Of a stretch of DNA of 64,000 bases, positions 22,503 through 32,709 are shown piece by piece. The stretch is from Gautieria morchelliformis. Taxonomy: Eukaryota; Basidiomycota; Agaricomycetes; Gomphales; Gomphaceae. The number at the start of each line of letters is the position of its first letter. The stretch's first letter is position 1. The translations under genes and the position numbers were made by a program. The notes beneath the pieces were generated by a model. It had not been told where the DNA came from. It did not search any database and saw only the letters and a list, made by a program, of their open reading frames with translations. The stretch spans positions 124,001 through 188,000 of the forward strand of contig WHVA01000001.1 in the NCBI GenBank assembly GCA_015179125.1, read 5' to 3'.

Positions 22503-22805
22503 CACCTGTTTGCAGTACGCAAGGCGCGCGTCAGGTTTGCCTCCGTTTTAGCGCGCAAGACTCGAACAACGATTTCTCGCTAGTTTCTGCTCGGATTGCC
22601 TTGAGATTTTGTACCTGAACATAAGTTGACCATAGCTAGGGCACAGAAGTATGAAATCCAAGTAAAACAAACTTTTGAGTTTTGGATTTTTGGCCACTAG
22701 GCTGGGTGGTCAAACACCCTTCTGTGAGCATCCAAAGGTTTGCATTACAATGAATAACTACATATTCTTCATGTACCTCTAGATAGAATAATGGATAGTC
22801 ATTGT
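22503..22805 (+). repeat. Left terminal inverted repeat (about 300 bp)
   Basis: Matches the reverse complement of 32,403-32,707 along its length, including CTGGGTGGTCAAACACCC and CTAGATAGAATAATGG at the inner end. In the outer 80 bp about one base in nine differs, mostly C/T or G/A exchanges. The inner end lies just before the transposase gene. Confidence 0.92.
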
Positions 22806-22880
22806 TGTCGATACTTAGCTAAGACTTTGAAGTCGAAGTCTTTGTTTCGGGAACTTCCGGAAACACTGTACGTCATCCGT

Positions 22881-24085
22881 ATGCCTCGCCCTCTCAACCC
22901 TCATCCTGTTCGCCGCCATTACAGCAAGGACTTGCGGGATCGGGTTATACACCAGAAATTCAAGCTTCAAAAGACATCAACTCAGATTGCCATTGATCTT
23001 GACAGGTCATTGCGCGTTGTTCAGCGCACAATCAAGCTCTGGCGCGATATCGGAGATGTTGTAACAGAGCCAAGACGGCTCTCTCGTGGTTCAAAGATGT
23101 CGCCAACTCAGATTGAAGTAAGCTGTTTGTACCTGGGTTTAGCTATCACTTATTTTATAATAGTTTCTTCTCGCGCTTCTTGAACGCTCACCTGACCTTT
23201 ACCTTGATGAACTCGTTGAAGAGCTAGAAGTACAGCATGGCGTTACAGTAAGTATTTCAACTGTATGGAGGACACTCCATAATCTTGGTTTGCAAAGAAA
23301 AAAGGTGAGTTGTTAAATCCTGCAGGAGCACACAATCCTTATTGCTTCCAATCCAGCTTTCCCGGGCAGCAGCAGAGCGCTGTGAAGGTTCACGGACAGC
23401 TTTCCAGTTATACATCGGTGCTGAGCCACCCGAACGCCTAGTTTTTACAGACGAAAGTGCGATAGATCTTCGTACGACTTACAGGCTAATGGGATGGGCT
23501 TCTAAGGGCTGCAGACCTCGTGTTCGGGCACGCTTCCAAAGAGGCGAGAGGTGACGGTCTGTATATAATTCTCTTTTATGTATCACTGACGTTGATTTAG
23601 GTTTTCAATCCTTCCGGCACTATCCCAAGATGGCATTATATATAGTGACATCAAGTTGGGCGCATACGATGGCGACGCGTTTCTTGCGTTTCTTGAAGGT
23701 CTGTTAGAGGTCATGAACCCTTATCCGGCACCTCAAAGTGTTCTCGTCATGGATAATTGCGCCATACATCACGTACCTGAGGTCAAGGTCCTGTGTGCCA
23801 AAAGGTATCTTACCGACTGTCTGTTTGCGCAAGCAGTGTCTAATAATGTTGTATGTTTGCAGAGGAGTCAAACTAGTATATCTTCCGCCATACTCGCCCG
23901 ATCTCAACCCCATAGAAGAATCATTTTCGTTTATCAAAGCTCACCTCAGACGTCACGGTGCTGAGTTCCGCGCCTGCGTTGCAAGTAAAGAGAAGGCCCG
24001 ACCATTCATGTTTCTGTATGAGGCACTGGATCAGATTACGTCGAGACATGCGCAAGGATGGATGAAGGACTCGGGTTATCTGTAG
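22881..24085 (+). CDS. Tc1/mariner transposase, DD34E, intact (332 aa, five exons)
   Basis: Exons at 22,881-23,117, 23,164-23,304, 23,357-23,550, 23,601-23,804 and 23,863-24,085 join without a stop, each intron starting GT and ending AG. The N-terminus is a helix-turn-helix pair ([16 protein letters not shown], then [20 protein letters not shown] and [19 protein letters not shown]). The catalytic triad is D in FTDESAID, D in VMDNCAIHH and E in [11 protein letters not shown], with 34 residues between the second and third. The start at 22,881 ([12 protein letters not shown]) is the family-typical one; an earlier in-frame ATG at 22,791 falls in the terminal repeat. The enzyme would cut at the inverted-repeat ends and insert at TA. 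No inactivating change is visible. Confidence 0.92.
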
Positions 24086-24199
24086 GACTGGAGGATATGC
24101 TACTGTGGGAAGCATGAGTCTGTAACTGCAGTGTACTTGATTTTTGTTGTAGCTCACGTTACCTGAGCAGTATATGACGAGTTTTGGTGTCATTAGTGT

Positions 24200-24779
24200 T
24201 TCACATCCTGTGAGGGATATGATCGTTCATATCCAAACTCCTCGAAACCTTGCATTTGCTATCCAACATAGTACATGGATATTCAAGAAACCTCAAATAA
24301 CAGTATACAGTAAGCCATCAATCAAATTCCTCAAGGGGGACTACAGCGTTGTTAAATGGTTCATAGCACTCTGGAGAGCTACATGTTTTACTGCCTTCTG
24401 AGCTTTCAGCAATGCTATTGAGTCCATCATGTCCTCCTTGTCCCTCAATTCTTCTTTGTTTGGGAAAAGGCGACTGCAATTGGTGAGTGTTAGTGACGTT
24501 CATCTTGCAGAAATGGCATACCTATTCCACCAGTGCAGCAGTTCCTGTACCTCTTCCTCAAAATCCGGGTCTTCTAAAAACTTCACCAGTGCCAGAAAAA
24601 CTGGGTGTTATCGAATGAACGGCTGATCTTTTTATTCGTCTCCTCCGAGGATAACGCGAATCGGGTCTGGGTGAGGTAGAGACCAGATCAACGGTAACCA
24701 GCGATTGTCAGGCCTTTTCTCACCTGTGTTGTGACATACGCCAGAGATCGGCGAGTAACCTGTAGCATGTCAGCCAGTC
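24200..24779. other. Interior sequence without a supportable gene
   Basis: Lies between the transposase and the TOM1-like pieces. On minus it may hold further broken exons of the same ligase gene, but I cannot align any motif. Confidence 0.4.
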
Positions 24780-27515
24780 ATAGACAGACAGGCATCGACT
24801 CGTAGAAGCCAAGGACGTACCCGACTTCCGTGTCCTTCTCGACATTCATGGCTGCCGTCTGGATAGTCTCGATGGTTTCATCTTGCTGCTCAACGAAAGG
24901 AGCTTCAAGCAAAACTGGAAGATATTTTGTCGAGCCGCGGATATGATGGTTCATCTGTAATGGCCTGTTGAGAAATTTCCTCATCTTCCTGTGGAATGGT
25001 AATGGTGTGAGGTTCATCCCCCATGACAAGGAGTGCCTCCGGAACTAAGAGATGAGGTGCTAACCATTTGGGGACGACGGAGGTCTCATTGTCAGCGTTA
25101 AAAGGATGCGCTAGCAGCAGAGCAAGCAAAACGTCCATCAGTTCCTTGGAGGCGTTGGCAGGCAGTCGGGTCTCCAATGATCCAACCTCATTGAGAACTA
25201 GCGCCAGCAAGCGGCAATGAACAGCAAGGGGTTGCTCGTGGATCTCATATGCACCCGGCGAGAAATCTTTGATATCTTGAATAATGAGAGGTAGAGTTCG
25301 TGATGAGTATCCATCTAAAGGCCCAATGAATGCGTTCTTGACGTCGAAAATAAGCGACGGATGTTCGTCTAGAAGACGAAGAGCGCCTCGACCGACATCT
25401 TCCTTGACTGATTCTCATTGCTCGCCAAGTCCTATTCGCCATTGCTCTGAGGTCTTCGCAACGGTTACCTCAGGTGCCGTGTCCTCAGGTTCGACACGAG
25501 TTGATGCCACGTTAGTGTCAACTACTGCAGTCATCTCGGTATCAGTTGGGGTGTCACAGACGCTGACCACAGGCTCTGCTTCGACACCTAAAGGTTCGTT
25601 TGAAGCCGGAGGGTCGAGAGCAACATCTTTGGAGTTGGCGTCATCTGGATCCACGTCAGGTGGGAATGGCAATGGTTGTGCTAGAAGGTACTCGGCGGCA
25701 GCGGTGACATTATTGCGCATTTGAACCAATGCACGTTCCGCGGCAGCGCGTGGAAAGCCCATGTCGCACAACTGTTGTATACCGTTTTCATCCGGCCCAA
25801 CATGGCGGTGAAGGACATTGGAACCCCCCACTGACGTAGGCAAGACATCGGGAGCAGACTCGCCTTTGGGCTCCTCGTTCTCGCCAGCCATGAGCTCTAG
25901 CATGGTCAGGACAACAGATTTGCAGACGCTCAGTGGCGCCTGAACCAACCACGGCGACTCCCATAGTTCGCGCACAAAGGGCAACACAGCCGATCTCAAT
26001 TTGACAAGAAAGTCTTGAGGCTCGAAGTATTCGGGGTCTGTGTCTTTCTTATCCCTGGTCACGAGCAAGAGCGTTTGCAGCGACTCAAATAATGGCTTTG
26101 ATGACACCAGCGAGTGCAACAGATGGAGTGCGACCTTCAGACCGCCAAAGACGTGAACAGGTTGCTGCTTGTCATCTTCGCTGCCGTCAGCAGTCTTGAT
26201 CTGAACAATACGATCCACGGCGGCGGCATATCGGCGACAGAGGCCAACAGTATGTCTAGGCCTCCAACCCTGCGGAAGGCCACGATGAGCATCATGTGGA
26301 TGTTGCTGCGCTCTGCAATTGTCCATTAATAACCCGTGAAATTGTGGCTCTAATTGCACATACCCTCAAACAGTAGGACCGTAATTAGGCCCATCATCAC
26401 TGTCCAATAAGCATAAGATGCCAGTATGTCGTCTTCAGAGCACATCTTAGTTAAGGTCGACTAACATGCAACAACAGCATACCAGATCCTTCCCACTCAA
26501 GATGACATAAGGCGACCTTCGCAACATGGCTTGCGATCGTAATAGCCTGACGCTTCTGTCCAGCGTCCGGGCTCCGCCTATGCAACGAAGGTAACTTCAC
26601 AACGGCTATGACAAATGGGTCATGCACAGAGGATAGGGTTGCTGCCACCGGGCATACCTTGAAAGAAAGGTGTGAGAGAGGTAGGAATCTGGGTCGCAAT
26701 ATGTTTCAACGCCTTTGCAGTGCGTTCCCACGGGCCATCCTTTTTTACACCTTCCTTTGATTTTCCTTCGTCAAGTGATTGCTCCGATTCTGGGAGAGCC
26801 GATCCAACTTCAACCTCGTTTGATAGGTCAGTTGCCTGACCGGCCAACGAGATACCATCTGAGGGGACGCCTGGATTACTACGGCTGACATTGACACCTC
26901 GTGCTGACAAAGCACTTTTCAAGACTATATTTTCCCAAATGCATGCACGGTGAAGAGCACCAATATCCGGAAGGATATCCGAAGCGTCAGTTCCTGTAAG
27001 GCCTGACAGCAACGACAGCGAGGCTCTCCCATGCGTATAAGTCGATGACGAAAATATATCGGCCATGAGAGTGACACGAGTATGAAGGGCGATAAGCTTG
27101 CGGAATTTTAGGTTACCCTCAAGTAGTTGTTCGTCCGCTGAGAATCTACGGTTAAACAAAGAAGGCACAAACGAACTCGAACTCACTCGAGATGTCCACG
27201 TAGCACAACAATTTGGACTTGCTGTCCATGGTGCCCCAGAATTCGCGAGTTTCGTCTAATGAAGCCCGGACTTGGCCCAAGACCTTGCTTATGGTCTGGG
27301 TAGGTGCTACATCTGTCATGGCACGTAAAACCTGAACCAGCGCGTCGGATCCAGGGGAGCTTGCATAATTGTAGGGGATGCACGGAAGTGTCACGATCCT
27401 ACCCAAGCGATCGAGGCCATCTGTTTTGGTGATAAAATCGCGACAGCGTGGAGTATGTTGGAACAGGCCCTCGAGGAACTCATCTAATAGGGATGAGATC
27501 ACAGCGCCCTGCGAA
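24780..27515 (-). pseudogene. Captured fragment of TOM1/HUWE1-type HECT ubiquitin ligase
   Basis: On minus, in protein order: FLEGLFQHTPRCRDFITKTD (27,475 down), KLIALHTRVTLMADIFSSS (27,100), then the DUF913 region and its end (FGGLKVALHLLHSLVSSKP, 26,140), a UBA domain (GIQQLCDMGFPRAAAERALV at 25,780) and the region after it (NEVGSLETRLPAN, LLVPEALLVMGDEP). The catalytic HECT domain and the N-terminus are absent. A frame break is visible near 26,240-26,330, so the piece is a pseudogene. The host protein is a very large ligase acting in protein quality control and mRNA export. It follows the syntaxin piece in the same direction. Confidence 0.82.
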
Positions 27516-27529
27516 GGTCTGCTAAGGAC

Positions 27530-28085
27530 TTACATCACTGAAGAGCTGCGCCAGCTCGCCCAGAGTACGCTCAATTCATTTAATGTCTTCGTGGCGCTCT
27601 TGGACATCACGATAGGCCGCGCGCGACTCACCGTAGCGATCGGAAGATTGAAGCTATTACGCGGGATGAGATAAACGAAGCACAAAAGGAATGAACCTTA
27701 CAGCTTGAGCGAAGATCTGTCCCCCTGGTCGTCGTTGACTACCACCTTGACTTCATTGGGGGTAGCATCAGGCTTGACTAGACAGAAATCAGCTTGAGGG
27801 CATCGACAGGTGACTATTGACTACCAATCTTGAATTGCTGCTCCATGCGTTGTTTGTACTTAGCCCGGTACTGCTGTTCCACCTGTTGATAGTTTTGAAT
27901 GGCCTCGACGAACTTCTGCTTCACCAAGCCCGTCTGCATTGTCCATCTACGGTGAAGCGAATATATTCGGTCTATCACAGGTGGTACGCACCTGTTGCTT
28001 GCGGATCTGTCCATCCCTTCCGCTGCCACCCTTCCTTTGAAGGTTCTTGATGTGAACCTTAAGTTCACTCACCTCTTTGAACCAG
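27530..28085 (-). pseudogene. Captured fragment of plasma-membrane syntaxin (SSO1-like)
   Basis: Minus-strand exons show GGSGRDGQIRKQQ (28,030), QTGLVKQKFVEAIQNYQQVE (27,930), KPDATPNEVKVVVNDDQG (27,770) and SNRYGESRAAYRDVQERH, then ERTLGELAQLFSDV (27,640-27,535). These are the Habc-to-SNARE parts of syntaxin in correct order with introns retained. It is broken by a one-base deletion after NDDQG (near 27,722) and a TGA before IERTL. The C-terminal SNARE end and membrane anchor are missing. The final exon ends in a GTAAGT donor, and the next acceptor leads into the TOM1-like piece, so a chimeric transcript is possible. Confidence 0.88.
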
Positions 28086-28199
28086 AGTCTGATGAGTTCG
28101 AAGGCGTATCAGACAGCGAAGATGACGAGGATACAAGGAAGATGATGAGGATGAGGATGGAGATGGTGGCGAAGGATATAGCTGTGTGAGCTACCACAC

Positions 28200-28640
28200 C
28201 GTGATGGTGCTAACATGATATCGATGAGAGAGCTGGAACGGATACTTCAAGCTTGTAAGTAGGTGAATCCCTTGGACAGTACTTACAGAGTCTCCATGAT
28301 GCTTATTCGATGATTATGATGGTTTGAAACGACTATAACATAATATATGGCAGCCCCAAGCCTGCCTGCACATTATAGGGCTCTGAGCGTGTATCGGCTT
28401 ACAAATTCCACAAGCGCTTATACGGTAGTAGCATCCGGTGCTCATATCCTTCATCACAGAATACCTATGTGCCCGGCGCTCACCTCCAATCACTCCCACT
28501 CCTCCACCCAAAGACGTAGCGCCCTCTGTAAAACACCGTACGTCCAAAGAGTCACTTATATTCTTGGTAGTATCATGCTGACATTCTTTGGTTACTGAAT
28601 AGCTCCCGGAGATCGTAGTCACATACCAGAGTCGTCTAAG
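28200..28640. other. Interior sequence without a supportable gene
   Basis: Only short frames on both strands with no recognised motif, between the divergently oriented syntaxin and SEC31 pieces. Confidence 0.4.
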
Positions 28641-29196
28641 CCCGCGTATAGCGTCCTCTCAGAGGAGCTGAGATGTTTAAGGCAAATTTCCCCCGTACGC
28701 ACGATTATTATGTTAGTTGCCCATTCCTGACCTGTTGATTTAGCCACAGCAAAAGCGTATGGTTGATGACACTGAATGACGACTGGATGCCCTTTTCGAT
28801 GCTCTCAACTGTGAGACGCTCTCAAAACCCGTTGTTGAGCAGTTGGTGAATTTGACAAACGGTACGATATTATCTTGGGGTAACTTTGATGATCTTCAAT
28901 GGAGTTTTCTTTCGCAGCGTAGAAATCGAGATGCGGCCATGGCTTCGAGTCCGTGTATCACTCTGCATTGCCTCCGACCATTTCGCAGACGCGATTTTAC
29001 TTGCAGTCAAAGGAGTCGTGGAGCTCTTGCAAAATACGCAGGCCTATTTCGAACGCCAGACGACTATTCTACCATACCTTCGTCTATATCAGTCGATCGT
29101 GACCAATGACCTCACGGACATCATTCAAAACGCAGACCTGCGCGAATGGCAGGAAATTTTCGTTGGCATTGGTGGCAAAAGCTCAAATTATTTTTA
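28641..29196 (+). pseudogene. Captured, scrambled fragments of SEC31 (COPII outer coat)
   Basis: Plus strand: YSVLSEELRCLRQISP (28,641), an intron ending CCACAG at 28,747, then QQKRMVDDTE-stop-RLDALFDALNCETLS (the C-terminal SRA1-like region). This is followed by SLCIASDHFADAILLAVKG and LRLYQSIVTNDLTDIIQNAD, then LREWQEIFV (28,950-29,160), which belongs to the middle of SEC31. So the C-terminal part precedes the middle part, the reverse of the gene. A CGA-to-TGA stop lies in DTE-stop-RLD near 28,776. SEC31 forms the outer cage of ER-derived vesicles; this piece cannot make it. Confidence 0.82.
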
Positions 29197-29239
29197 AATT
29201 TTATTGTTGGCTTTTACAATATTGTTCTGAGTAGGATTA

Positions 29240-29272
29240 AAAATATTAAAAAAAAAAAATTTTTTTTTAACG
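29240..29272. other. A-tract/T-tract palindrome
   Basis: A run of about twelve A followed by ten T near 29,248-29,269, between the SEC31 piece and the end of the cargo gene. It could be a nucleosome-free or terminator-like spacer. No further support. Confidence 0.4.
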
Positions 29273-29397
29273 TCTCGAGCTCCATATAACGAAGAACATT
29301 ATATTTAGACTGATGTTCGTCAACAACGCATGCGCTAAATCTATAGCAATGACTCGTGTTCTACTGATCCTCATAATGATCCATGACCGTCTCCCAC

Positions 29398-31041
29398 CTA
29401 TTCCCTGACAAGATTCCTAATAGCTTTCCTGACAGCCCGTGTGATAAAGTTAGCGTCACCCCATGACAATCCAATGTTTGCCATGATAGTATCTACCGCT
29501 ATGTCCTTTAGTTCGTTTAGAAAATACACCTGGTTTGTTTCAAATCTTTCTTTGAGGGAATCGATGTTTCGGCCTCTGGCTTCGGGCCAGGTACGAACCT
29601 CCTCAAGAAAGTCATTGATGCTAGGAAAATCAATGTTCCCAGGTGTTGTAGGAATGGGCTCACTCTTTCGAGAGTTGGGTGGAGTGGCGGGATGGACGGG
29701 ATAAATGTTTTGAGCAAGTGCTCGATAGTCGTATTGTGGGAAGAAGCCAGGAAACTGCATGACGGGAAAAGAGCCTTGAACGCCGAGTGGGGCATGACCG
29801 GGTATGTTCTGCATCGGCACCTCTTCAGACTTTTCTTTTGGAACCGCATTTTCTTCTTTACGGTAATGGAAGTCTCGGAAATGTGAATTGTTTGGTGGAG
29901 TTTTCAGAGTGACACCATGCATCTCAGAAACCTATTTGTGCATTATTAGCAGTGAGTAGCATGGATACAGTGTATGTACATACCAAGGCCACCACCCAGG
30001 ATTGCAGTTGGTTCCAGGACAAATGTGCATGCTCTCCATTCTTGGTTAGCTTGCAAACCTTTGCAACGCAAGTGCTCTTGCCGCAGTTAGAATATTCCGC
30101 CTTCAACGCCTCCATGTAATCCTTTTCCCGTTTTGTCAACTGGCCACGCTCTTCGATGTCAGACCCTGAATTGGCATCAGAATCAGCGTTCAAATCGTGG
30201 ATCCGAGCTTCTCTCTTCTTTCTGCCCCTGCCACCATTATTTGCCACCGTTTTTCCTTTTTTGCCAGAAAGTGCGTGCCGAAGTGATGCCATGTACTAAA
30301 ATACTACAATATCAGATACGGCTGCCATGACGATCCATATGCACACTTACATCTTCATCCAGGACGATCTCTACTTCTACCCCACTCGCATCACCCTTTT
30401 TCTTCTTTACCTGAGCGCTCTTCACATCATCCTTGAGAGTGGCCCAGTCATCTTCCTTGGCAAGCTTCGAGAGATGCTTGTCGCGCACTCCTTTGAGGCG
30501 GTAAGCTAGCTGGGGCATTTTTTTCACATTTTTGTAGCACCCAATGGCTTTGAAAACACGCTCCTCCACGTCATTGAAGTGCGCACTAGCTGGGATTTTG
30601 ACACGTTCAATAAATCCTTCCGGTTCGGTACAATCCGGAACACGCAAGACAATGTCTAGATAAAGCATGAGCATATATATAATAAAAATATTAAAATACA
30701 TACTAGGCTCATCCTTTACCTGTTTATGAACGACATCTACTGGCTCCTCAGATTCTGAGCCGTCCGGTAGCTCGTTGGACTCGGCCTCGGATACGGTTTC
30801 CGGTCGAAACTCTTCTTGATCTGAGGCCGGTTCCATCATGTCAGCGAATTGGACCTTTTTTGCTGCCTGACGCTTCGGTCGAGAAGTGCCGGTTTCATCA
30901 GCTGGCAGATCATTTTGTCAGTTTTTGATGAAATTCCATTATTATAACATACTGACCAGGTAATGTTCTTTCCAATGATTCATTGACCATATTATCTCTA
31001 CCAGACTTAGAAGGCTTCCTTTTGTTCTTACCATTCCCCAT
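29398..31041 (-). CDS. Intact cargo gene of unknown function with SAM-like C-terminus (477 aa, five exons)
   Basis: Exons on minus at 31,041-30,957, 30,901-30,704, 30,655-30,351, 30,295-29,984 and 29,931-29,398 join in frame for 477 codons with no stop. The first donor, GTCAGT, is unusual. The start MGNGKNKRKPSKSG is basic. An acidic linker follows (SEAESNELPDGSESEEPVD), then a helical block (NDVEERVFKAIGCYKNVKKM) and a Lys/Arg-rich stretch. A cysteine pair region (SNCGKSTCVAKVC) is next to WNQLQSWVVAL. The C-terminal 75 residues (SINDFLEEVRTWPEARGR to the end) look like a SAM-type helical bundle. I do not recognise a named family, though SAM-like proteins of this build occur in mushrooms. 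It is the only non-transposase gene of the element without breaks, so it may serve the element. Confidence 0.8.
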
Positions 31042-31049
31042 CGTTGCAG

Positions 31050-31539
31050 CGGCTACAGCAAGTCGAATCGGGTCGGATAACGCCGACTCATTTTTACGTG
31101 TGAGTAACGTACTTCACGCTCGCTCGTTCCTTCTACTCTGACATTATATCTTAGCGCACCTGCAGACACAGTGGAGGTAATTTTTCCTTCTTTGAATCTA
31201 CATTCATGATGCTGACTGGATCTGTGCTTTGTTGCATTGTGCTCTCTGGAGTGCTTGTCGCAGGCTTGTTTCTATCTTTTTTTCAAGTAAAATAGCAAGT
31301 CCTGTGCAAAATAATGGAAGGCCCCCTGCGCCAGTCAGAGCGTTTGGGCCAGCTTAGGTCTATTGGCAATTCCCGGCCCAAAGCTAAGGTGCGCATTCTT
31401 TACGATGTGACACGCATTGCCAGCAATCATATTATAATCTTAGATTTCACCTATACCTGTTTGCCCGCATTATGATCACCAAGATCATCATTCACAAGGA
31501 TACAATCATCCTGAAGAATTGTCTAATACATCATACGGT
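31050..31539. other. Upstream region of the cargo gene; no gene seen
   Basis: Holds the presumed promoter of the minus-strand cargo gene. A short plus frame near 31,315 (MEGPLRQSERLGQLRSIG) is not supported by anything else. Confidence 0.4.
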
Positions 31540-32040
31540 CTTCCATGCCGACCCCTTAATTCCCGCGACACCCGCCTGGGCGGTCGTTCCTCTGCGACCG
31601 CACCGGGCGCCGCCGCCTCTTCCTCCTCTCCTGCGCGGGGATGTCCCTCTTCTTCACGGTGCAGACCATGTGCAGCGCGCAGTTCGCGATCACCGGCTCG
31701 ACGGCGGCGCACGCGAGCTCCGCGCTGGGGAGGACGGCATCGACGCAGCAGAGCGCGCGGCGTGTGGCCTGACGCTGACGCGGAGGAGGCGCACGCGGGG
31801 CCGACGGTGAGCGTGCTGAGGCGTGGCGGGAGGCGCGCGGCGAGGGCGGGCCAGTGCGCGGGGGGCACGTTGACAAGGGCGAGGCGCGCGAGGCGGGGCG
31901 CGAGCGCGAGGATGCGGTGCACGGCGGCGAGGCACGCGGGGGGCCACGCGAAGGTGTCGAAGGGCGCGGCGGAGGCGGCGTCGTCCAGGGCGAGGGCGGG
32001 ACAGCCCGGGGCGCCGATGGGCACTCTAACAAAAGGCGAG
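31540..32040 (-). pseudogene. GC-rich host-gene fragment, leucine-rich-repeat/F-box-like
   Basis: The minus strand reads VPIGAPGCPALALDDAASAA, then FAWPPACLAAVHRILALAP and LARLALVNVPPAHWPALAAR, a Leu/Ala/Pro-rich repeat of the kind seen in mushroom F-box proteins. An acceptor-like TTGTTAG precedes it at 32,034. GC content is far above the neighbours. The frame breaks after about 31,800. The assignment rests on composition and leucine spacing only; another GC-rich gene is possible. Confidence 0.4.
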
Positions 32041-32402
32041 TTGCTTCTAAGGCACGCTGTTACGATCGATATACTGCGCGGTCCAGGCCCACTCGGGGAA
32101 TATTTGTGCATTTGATCCACGAGTTTACCCGGGCCGCGAGGATTGAAGACCTCCGAGCGAGCCAGTCGAGCGGTCGTAGTACGAGTACGAGTACTGCCTA
32201 GAGTAAGGAGTATTATATATGTGACATCTGGTAGCGCGGAGCGCATTACTAGTTACTGGTGTAGAGTCACCTTAAACCCGGTATTTATCATGCAGGAGAG
32301 GCACATTCGAGCATGAGGCGGCGGATGTGCGTCTGCTATCCTTGGTAGTAGGTCGAACAGTCTTCTCTTGGGGCTTATGGACGTGGCGGTAGCGGGTCAA
32401 CA

Positions 32403-32707
32403 ACTAGCCATTATTCTATCTAGACTGGTACCTATGAAGAATATGTAGTTATTTATTACAGTGATGCAAACCTTTGGATACTCACAAAAGGGTGTTTGAC
32501 CACCCAGCCTAGTGGCCAAAAATGCAAAAACTCAAAAGTTTGTCTTACTTGGATTTCATACATCTGTGCCCTAGCTATGATCAACATATGTTCATGTACA
32601 AAATCTCAAGGCAATCCGAGCAGAAGCTAGTGAGAAATCCTTGTTCGAGTTTTGCGCGCTAAAATGGAGTCAAATTTGACGCGCGCCTTACGTACTGCAA
32701 ACAGGTG
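32403..32707 (-). repeat. Right terminal inverted repeat (about 300 bp)
   Basis: Reverse-complement partner of 22,503-22,805, ending with CGTACTGCAAACAGGTG and followed by the TA duplicate at 32,708. The region 32,041-32,402 just inside it has no recognised gene. Confidence 0.92.
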
Positions 32708-32709
32708 TA

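Larger units (their letters stand above)
22501..32709 (+). mobile_element. Cargo-bearing Tc1/mariner-type composite element, TA duplicated
   Basis: The element proper is 22,503-32,707 (10,205 bp). TA occurs at 22,501-22,502 and 32,708-32,709; removing the insert and one TA restores the gypsy pol frame (DYAGV then NPHNFRP). Ends are inverted repeats starting CACCTGTTTGCAGTACG. It carries an intact DD34E transposase, one intact multi-exon gene, and pieces of four host-like genes. Ordinary Tc1/mariner elements are 1-3 kb with short or 200-400-bp repeats and only a transposase gene. This one is several times larger. Confidence 0.93.

Noticed and set aside
22501-22618. Native end of gypsy Pol at 22,618
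   Set aside because: The last 39 codons are the terminal repeat of the inserted element; real pol continues at 32,710.
31519-32115. Plus-strand 198-codon frame in the GC-rich piece of the composite element
   Set aside because: It is antisense to the leucine-rich frame and is arginine/alanine low complexity; the minus strand has the better motif pattern and an acceptor site.
22503-32707. Helitron or MULE origin for the host-gene-carrying insertion
   Set aside because: The TA duplication, the CACCTGTTTGC ends and the DD34E transposase fit Tc1/mariner. There is no Rep/helicase, no 9-bp duplication and no AT insertion site with a 3' hairpin.
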